A DNA stretch of 64,000 nt, taken from NCBI RefSeq assembly GCF_018863235.1, contig NZ_JAHKRS010000001.1, positions 1 to 64,000 of the forward strand. The letters are read 5' to 3'. The notes below the pieces were generated by a model, which searched no databases, was not told where the DNA came from, and saw only the letters and a program-made list of their open reading frames with translations. The position numbers and the translations under genes are program-made. Below are positions 52,921 to 61,960 of the stretch, piece by piece; within the stretch, counting starts at the first letter, position 1; every line of letters begins with the position of its first letter. This DNA is from Pseudomaricurvus albidus (GTDB lineage: Bacteria > Pseudomonadota > Gammaproteobacteria > Pseudomonadales > Cellvibrionaceae).

Positions 52921-54852
52921 ATGGATACAGTAACCGGACAACAGACCGACGCATCCACCCCCGAACTGACACGCTGTGTCGATCAGATTATTGAGTCGGT
53001 GGGCAAACACATTGTCCTCGCTTTACCTCTGGGATTAGGCAAAGCCAATCACGTCGCCAATGCCCTGTACCTGCGCGCCAAAGACGATCCCAGCCTCAAT
53101 CTGCACATTGTGACAGCCTTAACCCTGGAGGCTCCGGCCTCCGGCAACGAGCTCGTGCAACGTTTTTTACAGCCGGTGATTGAGCGGCTATACAGCCACT
53201 ATCCCGAACTGCTTTACGCCACCGCACGCCGCCAGGGGAATCTGCCAGACAACATTCAGGTATCGGAATTTTTCCTCAATCCCGGCAGCCTGATCGGCAA
53301 CCAGACAGCGCAGCAACATTATTTGAGCAGCAACTACACTCACGTCTGTCGAGACATTCTCGACCTGGGTGCCAATGTGATTGCGCAGCTGGTAGCCCCC
53401 CACCCAGACAACAGCGCTCAGGTCAGCCTGAGCTGCAATCCGGATCTCACCGCAGACCTGATCGATCAAGCGGAAAAAAAAGGACAGAAGATATTCAAGG
53501 TTGCACAGGTGAATGCGCAACTGCCTTATATGGGTGGATCCGCAGAACTGCCCCCTGATTTTTTTGATGCAGTTATCAACACCACACCCGACTTTCCGTT
53601 ATTTCCCACGCCTCTCGCACCGGTTGCGCTGGGCGACTACGCCATTGCCACACACGTCTCGTCACTGATCAAAGACGGAGGCACACTGCAAATTGGTATT
53701 GGCTCAGTGGGTGACAGCGTCGCCTATCTGTTGGCACTGCGGCATCATCAGCCTGAACGTTATCAAACCTTGCTGAACAATCTTTCCGGCGAGCGATCAA
53801 CTTCTCTGCGACCAAACATACCACTGGAAACGGGTCGATTTGATCAGGGACTTTACGCCAACACCGAGATGCTGGTTGAGGGCCTGATCTTCCTGAGACA
53901 GCAAGACATTCTCAAACGCACCGTAGCGCCCGGCGGGCATTATTGCCATGCCGGCTTTTATCTGGGCTCGCTGAACTTTTATCAACAACTGCGCGATCTT
54001 GATCAGCAATCCCGGGACGGGCTGGATATGTGCCCGGTGAGTTTCACCAATCACCTCTACGGCGACGAAAACCTCAAGCGCACTCAACGCCGTGATGCCC
54101 GCTACATCAACAGCGGCATGATGGTGACACTCACCGGCGCCGTGGTTTCCGATGCTCTCCGTGACTATCAGGTTATCGGCGGTGTCGGAGGACAATACAA
54201 CTTTGTCGCCCAGGCTCAGGAACTTGAGGACGGCCGCTCCGTTATCTGCCTGCACAGCACCCGCACCAAAAATGGAACAACCTCGTCGAACATTGTCTGG
54301 GACTATCCACACGCGACCATTCCCAAACATTTGCGGGACATCGTCGTCACCGAGTACGGTGCAGCGGATTTACGCGGGCTGTCAGACCGCGATGTGATTG
54401 TTCGGCTTTTGCATATTTCGGATTCACGCTTCCAGAAGGATTTGCTCACCGCCGCCAAGAACGCCGGCAAGCTGGAACCGGATTATCGTATCCCGGAGGC
54501 TTTTACGCACAACACGCCCGAGAACATTGCCACATCCTTTGAGCAATCCGAACTCCTGACACATTTCCCTCACTTTCCTCTGGGTTCCGATTTCACCCAG
54601 GAAGAGATGCGCCTCTCCGTCGCGCTGGTGGCCATCAAACAAAAAGGCACTGCCATAAAACAACTGCTGCCGATGATACATCTGGGGTGGCGTCATCGAA
54701 AAAATGGCCGCAAGCTCTACGCCGCTGAATTGCACAGAATGCAACTGGATCAGGCCCACACACCCAAAACCCTTTTCTTACAGTTACTGGTCATTGGTGC
54801 CCTGCACCACACCGAGTCCTCCCGCTCTCTATTGGCGAAACCTGAAGCTTAA
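52921..54852 (+). CDS. Acetyl-CoA hydrolase/transferase family protein
   Basis: A 643-residue protein of the CoA-transferase/hydrolase family. The N-terminal part has KHIVLALPLGLGKANHVANAL and the middle GGTLQIGIGSVGDSVAYLLA; the C-terminal domain has GLYANTEMLVEGLIFL, RYINSGMMVTLTGAVVSDAL and VVTEYGAADLRGLSDRD, typical for the AcetylCoA_hyd_C domain. It would move CoA between acids, or hydrolyse acyl-CoA; the substrate is unknown. It is somewhat longer than typical acetate CoA-transferases and lies upstream of, but probably separate from, the next operon. Confidence 0.88.
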   Translation: MDTVTGQQTDASTPELTRCVDQIIESVGKHIVLALPLGLGKANHVANALYLRAKDDPSLNLHIVTALTLEAPASGNELVQRFLQPVIERLYSHYPELLYATARRQGNLPDNIQVSEFFLNPGSLIGNQTAQQHYLSSNYTHVCRDILDLGANVIAQLVAPHPDNSAQVSLSCNPDLTADLIDQAEKKGQKIFKVAQVNAQLPYMGGSAELPPDFFDAVINTTPDFPLFPTPLAPVALGDYAIATHVSSLIKDGGTLQIGIGSVGDSVAYLLALRHHQPERYQTLLNNLSGERSTSLRPNIPLETGRFDQGLYANTEMLVEGLIFLRQQDILKRTVAPGGHYCHAGFYLGSLNFYQQLRDLDQQSRDGLDMCPVSFTNHLYGDENLKRTQRRDARYINSGMMVTLTGAVVSDALRDYQVIGGVGGQYNFVAQAQELEDGRSVICLHSTRTKNGTTSSNIVWDYPHATIPKHLRDIVVTEYGAADLRGLSDRDVIVRLLHISDSRFQKDLLTAAKNAGKLEPDYRIPEAFTHNTPENIATSFEQSELLTHFPHFPLGSDFTQEEMRLSVALVAIKQKGTAIKQLLPMIHLGWRHRKNGRKLYAAELHRMQLDQAHTPKTLFLQLLVIGALHHTESSRSLLAKPEA

Positions 54853-54894
54853 ACCCGCCTCACCCTGCCTGCACTTGCCGGAACACAGGCGGGT
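54853..54894 (+). terminator. Weak stem-loop after the CoA-transferase gene
   Basis: ACCCGCCT (54853-54860) and AGGCGGGT (54887-54894) form a perfect 8-bp stem with a 26-nt loop, followed by the T-containing CTATCCTTTCT. It may separate this gene from the operon that begins at 54994. Confidence 0.4.
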
Positions 54895-54993
54895 GCTATC
54901 CTTTCTGTACCCCTGCCATTCGGCGGGTGGTCGCTCATCATTAACGACCTTTCCATCCACCCATGCATCCTAAACCGCGACAGGGGTAAGAGT

Positions 54994-56427
54994 GTGAAAA
55001 ACGTCAGGCACCTGGTTTTGCCGATGTTATTGATAATGGCAGAGACTGCACAAGCCACCGATCAGGTCGCAGGGAAAGAAGTCTTTTATACCAGCCCGAA
55101 TCAGGTCCGCGAACGTTGTGTCGCCCTGAACCCCATGCCCGGAGCCTCCTACCCTGATAACCAACAGGCTCAGGCCGATGAGATGTGCAGTCTGGATTTC
55201 TATGACAGCAATGTTGCACTTTGTCCCAAGCTGGTGAGCACCAGCCCTGGCACCTTTGTCTACGAGCTGTCTAATGGGGCATACCAGGACAAACAACCGA
55301 CGTTTGAAAAGGAGGTTTGCCCGGAGGGGCACATTGTCACCGACAAGGCGGATGGCCCTCCGGCTGCGTTTAAAATCACCATGAATGGTCGCCAGACCAG
55401 CGGCACCTTTTCACCTTCGTCTCTGCTCTACTATCACTTTTCACGATACTTCGATACCGGCATTCATGTCCCTGTCGCCGTGTGGCGCAGTATGGATCGT
55501 AAAACCCACGCTCAAAGAGTGACTCACAAAGGCTTGCAGCATTCGGCTGGAAAGTCGTCATTAAAAATGAACCATGCCGCATGGCAACTTCTTGATAAGG
55601 CGGAGCAACAACCCGAGTCATACCCTGAAACCAGTGAGCTTTTCACTTCCGATCGCTCACAGATTTACGGGGTGATGCTGCACATCAAAGGCCGACGCTA
55701 CCATGCCGAAGTCAACAGCTCTCGTCGCTCGGGCTGGGGGGAAGGTCAAAGCCGGGACTTCCAGAAGACCGCACCCTTCCAGGCATTGAGAAGCAGCAAA
55801 CCTCTTATTGATGCGATCCGGGAGGGGCGCAAGCGTGCCGCAGAAGATCCCGCCCTGAGGAAAGCCATGGCCAACGGCTTTGGCGACGAACAGATGGCCT
55901 ACTGGATGCAGGACCTGACCGAAATCACGTTGCTGGATTATATCTTCCGACAGCAGGATCGCATTGGCAATATCGATTACGTCAACTACTGGCACTGGGT
56001 CGACGGTGATCAGGTGATCTACTCTGAAAACAAACCGGAAAGTATTGATGGCAAGTTACTGAAACTCCGTCGCACCTGGCTCAACGATAACGATGCAGGA
56101 GTCAAAAAACTGTATGCCAATTTTACCAAGCGCACCCAAATGCTGGAAAAACTGCGCCACTACAACCCAAAAACCTACATTCGCCTGATGAAACTCGACC
56201 AGGATTTAAAGCAGCAGGGGCCACTGTTTGAGTATCTAAAAGAATCCTTTGGACTGACTACGGCTCAATTCAATCGTACCGTGCAGGCCATTCACGACGC
56301 AGCGGCCATCATTCGCTCAACCTGTGAAGCAGGAAAACTGCGATTCGATCTGGACCCGGATACTTTTTTCCGCACTGGCAGCGCACCGGAACAAAGACTC
56401 TCCTGCGGGGTCGACAATGAGGCATGA
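54994..56427 (+). CDS. Exported protein with a kinase-like (Fam20/HipA-like) pattern
   Basis: A 477-residue protein with a signal peptide (cleavage near AQA-T, residue 21) and six Cys, so it is exported and probably disulfide-bonded. Several elements look like an atypical protein or sugar kinase. AAFKITM gives a candidate ATP-binding Lys127. SPSSLLYYHFSRYF with HVPVAVWRSMD resembles the helix-C region of Fam20/HipA folds. LLDYIFRQQDRIGNID gives a catalytic Asp322 and Asn326, and LNDNDAG (Asp365 or Asp367) may be the metal Asp. No database family is named here. The GTG start has AGGGG about 9 nt upstream. It overlaps the phosphoesterase gene by 11 nt. Confidence 0.7.
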   Translation: MKNVRHLVLPMLLIMAETAQATDQVAGKEVFYTSPNQVRERCVALNPMPGASYPDNQQAQADEMCSLDFYDSNVALCPKLVSTSPGTFVYELSNGAYQDKQPTFEKEVCPEGHIVTDKADGPPAAFKITMNGRQTSGTFSPSSLLYYHFSRYFDTGIHVPVAVWRSMDRKTHAQRVTHKGLQHSAGKSSLKMNHAAWQLLDKAEQQPESYPETSELFTSDRSQIYGVMLHIKGRRYHAEVNSSRRSGWGEGQSRDFQKTAPFQALRSSKPLIDAIREGRKRAAEDPALRKAMANGFGDEQMAYWMQDLTEITLLDYIFRQQDRIGNIDYVNYWHWVDGDQVIYSENKPESIDGKLLKLRRTWLNDNDAGVKKLYANFTKRTQMLEKLRHYNPKTYIRLMKLDQDLKQQGPLFEYLKESFGLTTAQFNRTVQAIHDAAAIIRSTCEAGKLRFDLDPDTFFRTGSAPEQRLSCGVDNEA

Positions 56428-57475
56428 ACAACACCACAGCGATCCCACATGCTTGTTGCCTTACGCAGTGCTATTGCTGTTTCTTGTTTTCACGCCGCTT
56501 ATAGATGCAACGGAAACAACTTCAAAGCCTGACGCGCCACTGCGGGTGGCCATTATTTCTGACCTTAACGGCAGTTACGGCTCGACCCACTATTCGCAAG
56601 CGATCGATGAAGCCATTCGGGAAATCATTCAACTGAAACCCGATCTGATCATCAATGCCGGGGATATGGTGGCAGGCCAGCGAGTACCACACCTCAGCGA
56701 AAAACAGGTTAACGACATGTGGCGGGGCTTTCACCATCACGTCACCGAGCCACTACAGAAAGCAGGACTTCTTATGGCCGTCACACCGGGAAATCACGAT
56801 GGTTCAGCCTACCCCGGTTTTGAACATGAACGCCGGATTTACGGTGAACAATGGATCAGGCATCGTCCAGCGCTGACATTTGTCGACGACAAACACTACC
56901 CCTACTTCTATGCCTTCGAAAAAGACAAGGCTCTGTTTGTAAGTCTGGATGTCACCACAACCGGTGATCTTCCCGAAGTTCAGAAAAGCTGGCTGTATAA
57001 ACTGCTTGAACTTCATGGCGAGCGCTACAAGCAGCGTATTGTCTTCAGCCACGTGCCCTTATGGCCATTTGCCCAGCGGCGTGAGAATGGCTACAGCGGT
57101 GACAGGGAACTGGAGCAACTGCTAAAGGATCACCATGTCGATCTTTATCTCAGCGGACACCACCATACCTTTTACCCCGGCTACAAAGACGGGCTCTATC
57201 TTGTGAGCTTGTCTTGCCTCGGCAGTGGCCCGCGCAAGCTTGTTGGCACTCATGCACGCTCGCCGCGATCCGTAAGTTATCTGGAAATTGGAGACGACAT
57301 CAAACTCGGCGCCAAAATGACACAAGCCCCCGGCGACATGATTGATTGGCAAACACTCCCCAACGCCATTAGCACTCGTGCCGCGACCATTCAACGGGCT
57401 GATTTAGTCACGGCTCCCGAACATATAAGTCCACTGACCTCCATGCCTTTAGAACAACTCGACCACTGGCAGTAA
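56417..57475 (+). CDS. Exported calcineurin-like metallophosphoesterase
   Basis: A 352-residue protein with an N-terminal signal or anchor (CLLPYAVLLLFLVFTPLIDA). It has the metallophosphatase motifs in order: SDLNGSYGS (Asp49; the usual DxH reads DLN), NAGDMVAG (Asp83), GNHDG (126-129), FSHVPLW (His212) and SGHHHTFYPG (248-250). It would remove phosphate from an extracytoplasmic substrate. The ATG at 56417 lies inside the kinase-like gene's end, so the two are coupled. The pairing of a kinase-like protein with a phosphatase suggests opposing activities on one substrate. Confidence 0.85.
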   Translation: MRHEQHHSDPTCLLPYAVLLLFLVFTPLIDATETTSKPDAPLRVAIISDLNGSYGSTHYSQAIDEAIREIIQLKPDLIINAGDMVAGQRVPHLSEKQVNDMWRGFHHHVTEPLQKAGLLMAVTPGNHDGSAYPGFEHERRIYGEQWIRHRPALTFVDDKHYPYFYAFEKDKALFVSLDVTTTGDLPEVQKSWLYKLLELHGERYKQRIVFSHVPLWPFAQRRENGYSGDRELEQLLKDHHVDLYLSGHHHTFYPGYKDGLYLVSLSCLGSGPRKLVGTHARSPRSVSYLEIGDDIKLGAKMTQAPGDMIDWQTLPNAISTRAATIQRADLVTAPEHISPLTSMPLEQLDHWQ

Positions 57476-57526
57476 CCGTCACTTGGATCAGCCTTTACGG
57501 CCCCGCTCAACTCAAAAGGAACTGAT

Positions 57527-58906
57527 GTGATCGACCACTCTCTCCCCAGAAAGACACCACTGGAACGCTTTCTCAATCTCTTTACCGAAGTCAGATCCGG
57601 TGAAGCCCTTTCGGCGCTGATGCTGGCTCTCAATATTTATTTGATTCTGACGGCGTATTATGTGCTGAAACCCGTGCGAGAAGCGTTGATTCTGGCCGGC
57701 GGCGGAGCCGAAATAAAAAGCTATGCCGCGGCCGGACAGGCCATGCTACTGCTGTTGGCCGTGCCGTTTTATGGCTGGCTTGCCAGCAGGGTTTCCCGTC
57801 GTTTACTGATCAATGGTGTCACCCTGTTTTTTACCGCCTGTCTGCTGTTATTTTATTTTCTCGCTCAAATAGATACTCCCCTGGGCGTGGTCTTTTTTCT
57901 CTGGGTGGGTATTTTCAATTTGATGGTACCCGCGCAATTCTGGGCGTTTGCCAACGATCTTTACACCCCGGACGAGGGGGAGCGACTGTTTGTCATCGTC
58001 GCATTCGGCGCATCGCTCGGTGCCGTATCCGGCAGTTATCTGGACCACCTGCTGATTCAATCTCTGGGGGTTTATCAGATGATGCTGGTGGCCGCGGGCA
58101 TTCTGGTTTTTAGCCTTTTGATCACCAACTTTCTTCAGACTTCCGGCCGCGCTTCTCACGACAAGCTGCCAGCTAAAGACAAGGCTCCGGCAAGCGCGAA
58201 CAAAGAAGAAGAGCCTCTTAAGCAAGGTGGCAGTTTTGCCATGGTGTTTAACAATCGCTATCTGCTACTGATTGCCCTGCTGATGCTGTTGCTGAACTGG
58301 GTGAACACCACCGGCGAATACATCCTCGGACGCACCGTACTCGAAAGCGCCAATCAACTACTGGCCGACAATCCTGACTACCCTCTCACCAAAGAACAAA
58401 TTATCGGAGAGTTTTATGCAGGCTTTTTCACGGTGGTGAATATCGCCGGACTGGTGCTGCAACTGTTCGTGGTATCGCGGATACTGAAATTTTATGGGGT
58501 CCGGGTCGCCCTGATGATTTTGCCCCTGATCGCGCTGGGCGGTTACATCGTAGCCGCGTTCTATCCGGTACTGGCCTATGTCCGCTGGGTGAAAACCGCC
58601 GAGAACGCTACCGATTACTCGCTGCAGAATACTGTCAGGCAAGTGCTGTTTTTGCCCACCACCCGGGAGCAAAAGTACAAAGCGAAGCAAGCCATCGACA
58701 CCTTCTTTGTGCGCGCCGGCGATGTGCTGTCTGCAGTGCTGGTGTTTGCAGGCACCACCTGGCTGGCGCTCTCCACCCAGGGCTTTGCGATGGTGAACAT
58801 CCTGCTTGTGTGTTTTTGGTTAATCATCGCCCTGCTGATCGGTAAACACTACCGTCGTCTGGTTCCTCACGACGCCGACAAGAGCAGCAGGAAAACAGAA
58901 ACTTAA
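57527..58906 (+). CDS. Tlc/Npt-family nucleotide translocase
   Basis: A 459-residue protein with about 12 membrane helices. The N-terminal YYVLKPVREALILAGGGAE and the C-terminal block ATDYSLQNTVRQVLFLPTTR with KYKAKQAIDTFFVRAGDVLS (residues 361-402) match the ATP/ADP translocases of Chlamydia, Rickettsia and plastids. A charged central loop (208-235) is cytoplasmic or periplasmic. In pathogens the family imports host ATP; in this free-living setting it may move nucleotides across the inner membrane in either direction. The GTG start has AAGGA 8 nt upstream. It is 51 nt after the phosphoesterase gene. Confidence 0.85.
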   Translation: MIDHSLPRKTPLERFLNLFTEVRSGEALSALMLALNIYLILTAYYVLKPVREALILAGGGAEIKSYAAAGQAMLLLLAVPFYGWLASRVSRRLLINGVTLFFTACLLLFYFLAQIDTPLGVVFFLWVGIFNLMVPAQFWAFANDLYTPDEGERLFVIVAFGASLGAVSGSYLDHLLIQSLGVYQMMLVAAGILVFSLLITNFLQTSGRASHDKLPAKDKAPASANKEEEPLKQGGSFAMVFNNRYLLLIALLMLLLNWVNTTGEYILGRTVLESANQLLADNPDYPLTKEQIIGEFYAGFFTVVNIAGLVLQLFVVSRILKFYGVRVALMILPLIALGGYIVAAFYPVLAYVRWVKTAENATDYSLQNTVRQVLFLPTTREQKYKAKQAIDTFFVRAGDVLSAVLVFAGTTWLALSTQGFAMVNILLVCFWLIIALLIGKHYRRLVPHDADKSSRKTET

Positions 58907-59026
58907 TATCACCGGCGGGAAAAAATGTCCCGCTGACACTAATAATTCGGGGATTTTCGTCTAATGTCTAACACATGCCTCTAACTTTTCATCCTGATAA
59001 CTGATAACCCCATGACAGGAAAAACC

Positions 59027-61960
59027 ATGCCGCTTCGATTTCTTGTTTTGCTATTGTCCGTCACTGCTTTACCGGCAATAACAGCCAGCGCCTCCACAGA
59101 GCCCCCCGCCAACAAATCCGAAGCGACCTACCGTCAGTGGATACAGGAGATGAAAGAGGCTCCCAGAGGGCCCTTCGAGCGAATCCGCTGGTTTTGCAAT
59201 GATGGTTCCGTGCTGCCGCCAAAATCCTACGCCTGCGCCTCCCACGGTGGTGGCCGGCAACATGGAGAGTGGAGCAAGCGGACCAAGACACTTCGCGAGA
59301 ATGGCTACAAGATTGCGACCTTCCTGGCAGACATCAAACCGGAAATCGCGGTCAACCAAACCGATTTCACGAGCGTGTATGGCCAACTGCTGGTCGAGAA
59401 ATACCTGATCGCTGCAGATGAAGGCTGGATAATGCGCCAGGCCCTGTTTTATCGCGGAGCCATTCAGGAGGAAGGGGAGCGCGCCGGCGCCAAGGACCTG
59501 CTGCAATATATGGCCGCACACCCACCGTGGATTGACACTCACTTTCTCAGCCTGAGAACCGGTGCCCGGTTACTGGTCCACGGAGAGGCCACAGCCTCAA
59601 CCCAAAAGGTCCGGCAGGAATCGGCGGCGCTATCGTCGAAAGACACCGGATTTATGACATTGCGCGCCAAAATTCACGGCGCTCCCGATGCCGAAGATGC
59701 CCGGCGGGTTCGCGATTACGCCTCAAACGTGTCCGACCCTGAACTGGCAGAACGCTATCTGGCTCTCGCCGATATGATTGATCAGGTCTATCAGGCTCAG
59801 CCCCTCGCTGAAGAGCTGGCGGAGATCAACGAACACTTTTCCGGCGCTCCCTGGCTACAGCAATTACTGGACAACGCAAGAAATCAGCTGCAGAACAGCA
59901 ACTCCCCATTTCTGCGGTATCAGATTACCGGTCAACTGCTGGCCGACCTGCGCGACAATCTCCCCCGCGTGCGCACCCCCACTGCCCGTTTGCGCATACT
60001 GGACCTGGGACTGGATGTTGAAACTGAAAATTTTCGCGCCAGCACAGACCTGCGTGAGACGCTCCCGTCACTGACCCGCCACGAGCGCGTGCAACTGTTA
60101 AAGGCAGGGAGCCAGGCAGCTTACGGAGCCGGCCTGATCAAGAAACGGGAGCTGGAAGCCATCCTCAATAGCCTGCAGCCTCTGACTACCGACGAGGTCG
60201 ATCTCAGTGTTTACCTGAAAGAATTGCGCTATCTGAGCAGAGTGCCGGGCTGGGCAACACAAAACATGCGCTTTTTCTTTTACGACGCCATGCAGAAGCT
60301 CGCGCAACTTGAGCCCAAAGCCATTCTGTTTATTCAGGACCAACTGAGAGGCAGCCCACTGCTGTTTTACTCTCAGGTATTGGACACACTGTCGCAGGAC
60401 AGCAACCGTCTGGCGGGGGTCAAACACACCATTTTTGGCAAGAGTGTCGGCGTGGGTTTTAACGCCCTGAACCCCGGCATTGCCACCGGCGAATTACACG
60501 CCAATCCTGATACAGGCAGTATGGATGCCTTCTCACCCAAAGGCATTTACCTGTTACCGGAAACCGTCTCCGACCTGCCGCCCATTGCCGGCATCCTGAC
60601 CGCAGGGGAAGGCAACCCCCTCTCCCACGTGCAACTGCTGGCTCGCAATCTGGGCATTCCCAATGTGTCGGTGAATGAAGACATGGTGCCATCCCTGCGA
60701 CAGCACGATGGAGAGCAGATCGTTATGGCTGTCAGCCCCTCAGGACTGGTGGAGCTGTCACCTTACGATGACGAATGGCAGCAGCGGCTTGCCGATAGCG
60801 GCTCCGCCTCCTCAGTGGTGATCCGGCCCGATGTCGACAAACTGGATCTCTCGGTTCGGGAATTTCTCAATCTCGATGACCTTCGCGCCCGGGACTCCGG
60901 CCGTACCGTAGGCCCCAAAGCGGCGAAGCTCGGCGAGCTGCGCCACGCGTTCCCGCAGGCGGTCGCCCCCGGCGTGGCCATCCCCTTCGGGATCTTCAAA
61001 GCCGAAGTGCTGGATCAGCCTTACCCCAAATCGAACCAAACCATTTACCAATGGATGGTCGGCCAGTATCGCGCACTGGAGCGCCTGCCCGAGAATTCGT
61101 CACAGCGACAGCGCCTGGCTGAAAGATTTCGCCGTGAGCTGTATGAGCTGATCATCAACACCAAACCCAGTGAGGGTTTCCGCACCCAGCTCGCCAGTGC
61201 CATGCAAGACACCTTCGGCTCTGAAGACACCGGAGTGTTTGTCCGCTCCGACACCAATGTGGAGGATCTTCCCGGCTTTACCGGTGCTGGCCTCAATCTC
61301 ACCCTGCCCAATGTGGTGGGCTTCGATGCCTTGATGCAGGCCATCGGAAAGGTCTGGGCCTCGCCGTTTACCGAGCGCGCCTTCGCCTGGAGACAATCTC
61401 ATATGGAGAGCCCGGAACACGTGTACACCTCCATCCTGCTGCTGAAAGCCGTACCCTCTGACAAATCCGGCGTGCTGGTCACTCAGGATCTGGACACGGG
61501 CGACCTGCAAACCATCTCGGTCGCCGTCAATGAAGGCCTCGGTGGAGCCGTGGACGGGCAAGCGGCTGAATCCCTGCGCATTGATACCCGCAACGGCTCA
61601 GTCAGAGTGATGGCCACCGCAACCGCACCGGTGCGCAGAGTACTGGCGGAAAAGGGCGGCATCCTCAAGCTGCCCGCGTCCGGCGCCGACACCGTACTGA
61701 CACCGGCCGAGATTGAACGGCTGATTGTTTTCGCCCGCGACGAGCTGCCCGTGAAATTCCCTCCCATTACCGACGACGACGGCAACCCGGCAGCCGCGGA
61801 TGTGGAGTTTGGTTTTCTCGATGGACAGCTTCGGCTGTTTCAGATTCGTCCGTTTCTGGAGAGCAAGGGCGCGCAGAGCAACACCTATCTCCAGCAGATG
61901 GACAAGACGCTTAATTCCACTCAGGGTCGTACCGTGAACCTTCAGGAGGCACCTCAATGA
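59027..61960 (+). CDS. Exported PEP-synthase/GWD-like dikinase
   Basis: A 977-residue protein with a signal peptide (FLVLLLSVTALPAITASA) and an alpha-helical N-terminal domain of about 430 residues. A phospho-His swivelling domain follows (GILTAGEGNPLSHVQLLARN, His534), then a C-terminal ATP-grasp PPDK-N domain (GPKAAKLGEL, FVRSDTNVEDLPGFTGAGLN, VWASPFTERAF, VEFGFLDGQLRLFQIRP). The His domain before the ATP domain is the order of starch/glucan water dikinases; PEP synthase has it reversed. It probably uses ATP to phosphorylate a periplasmic acceptor, unknown. I chose the ATG at 59027 (AGGA 7 nt upstream); the ATG at 59012 has none. Confidence 0.85.
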   Translation: MPLRFLVLLLSVTALPAITASASTEPPANKSEATYRQWIQEMKEAPRGPFERIRWFCNDGSVLPPKSYACASHGGGRQHGEWSKRTKTLRENGYKIATFLADIKPEIAVNQTDFTSVYGQLLVEKYLIAADEGWIMRQALFYRGAIQEEGERAGAKDLLQYMAAHPPWIDTHFLSLRTGARLLVHGEATASTQKVRQESAALSSKDTGFMTLRAKIHGAPDAEDARRVRDYASNVSDPELAERYLALADMIDQVYQAQPLAEELAEINEHFSGAPWLQQLLDNARNQLQNSNSPFLRYQITGQLLADLRDNLPRVRTPTARLRILDLGLDVETENFRASTDLRETLPSLTRHERVQLLKAGSQAAYGAGLIKKRELEAILNSLQPLTTDEVDLSVYLKELRYLSRVPGWATQNMRFFFYDAMQKLAQLEPKAILFIQDQLRGSPLLFYSQVLDTLSQDSNRLAGVKHTIFGKSVGVGFNALNPGIATGELHANPDTGSMDAFSPKGIYLLPETVSDLPPIAGILTAGEGNPLSHVQLLARNLGIPNVSVNEDMVPSLRQHDGEQIVMAVSPSGLVELSPYDDEWQQRLADSGSASSVVIRPDVDKLDLSVREFLNLDDLRARDSGRTVGPKAAKLGELRHAFPQAVAPGVAIPFGIFKAEVLDQPYPKSNQTIYQWMVGQYRALERLPENSSQRQRLAERFRRELYELIINTKPSEGFRTQLASAMQDTFGSEDTGVFVRSDTNVEDLPGFTGAGLNLTLPNVVGFDALMQAIGKVWASPFTERAFAWRQSHMESPEHVYTSILLLKAVPSDKSGVLVTQDLDTGDLQTISVAVNEGLGGAVDGQAAESLRIDTRNGSVRVMATATAPVRRVLAEKGGILKLPASGADTVLTPAEIERLIVFARDELPVKFPPITDDDGNPAAADVEFGFLDGQLRLFQIRPFLESKGAQSNTYLQQMDKTLNSTQGRTVNLQEAPQ

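Noticed and set aside
59027-61960. Assignment as ordinary PEP synthase (ppsA) or pyruvate phosphate dikinase
   Set aside because: There is a signal peptide, the domain order is reversed, and no C-terminal PEP-binding barrel is present.
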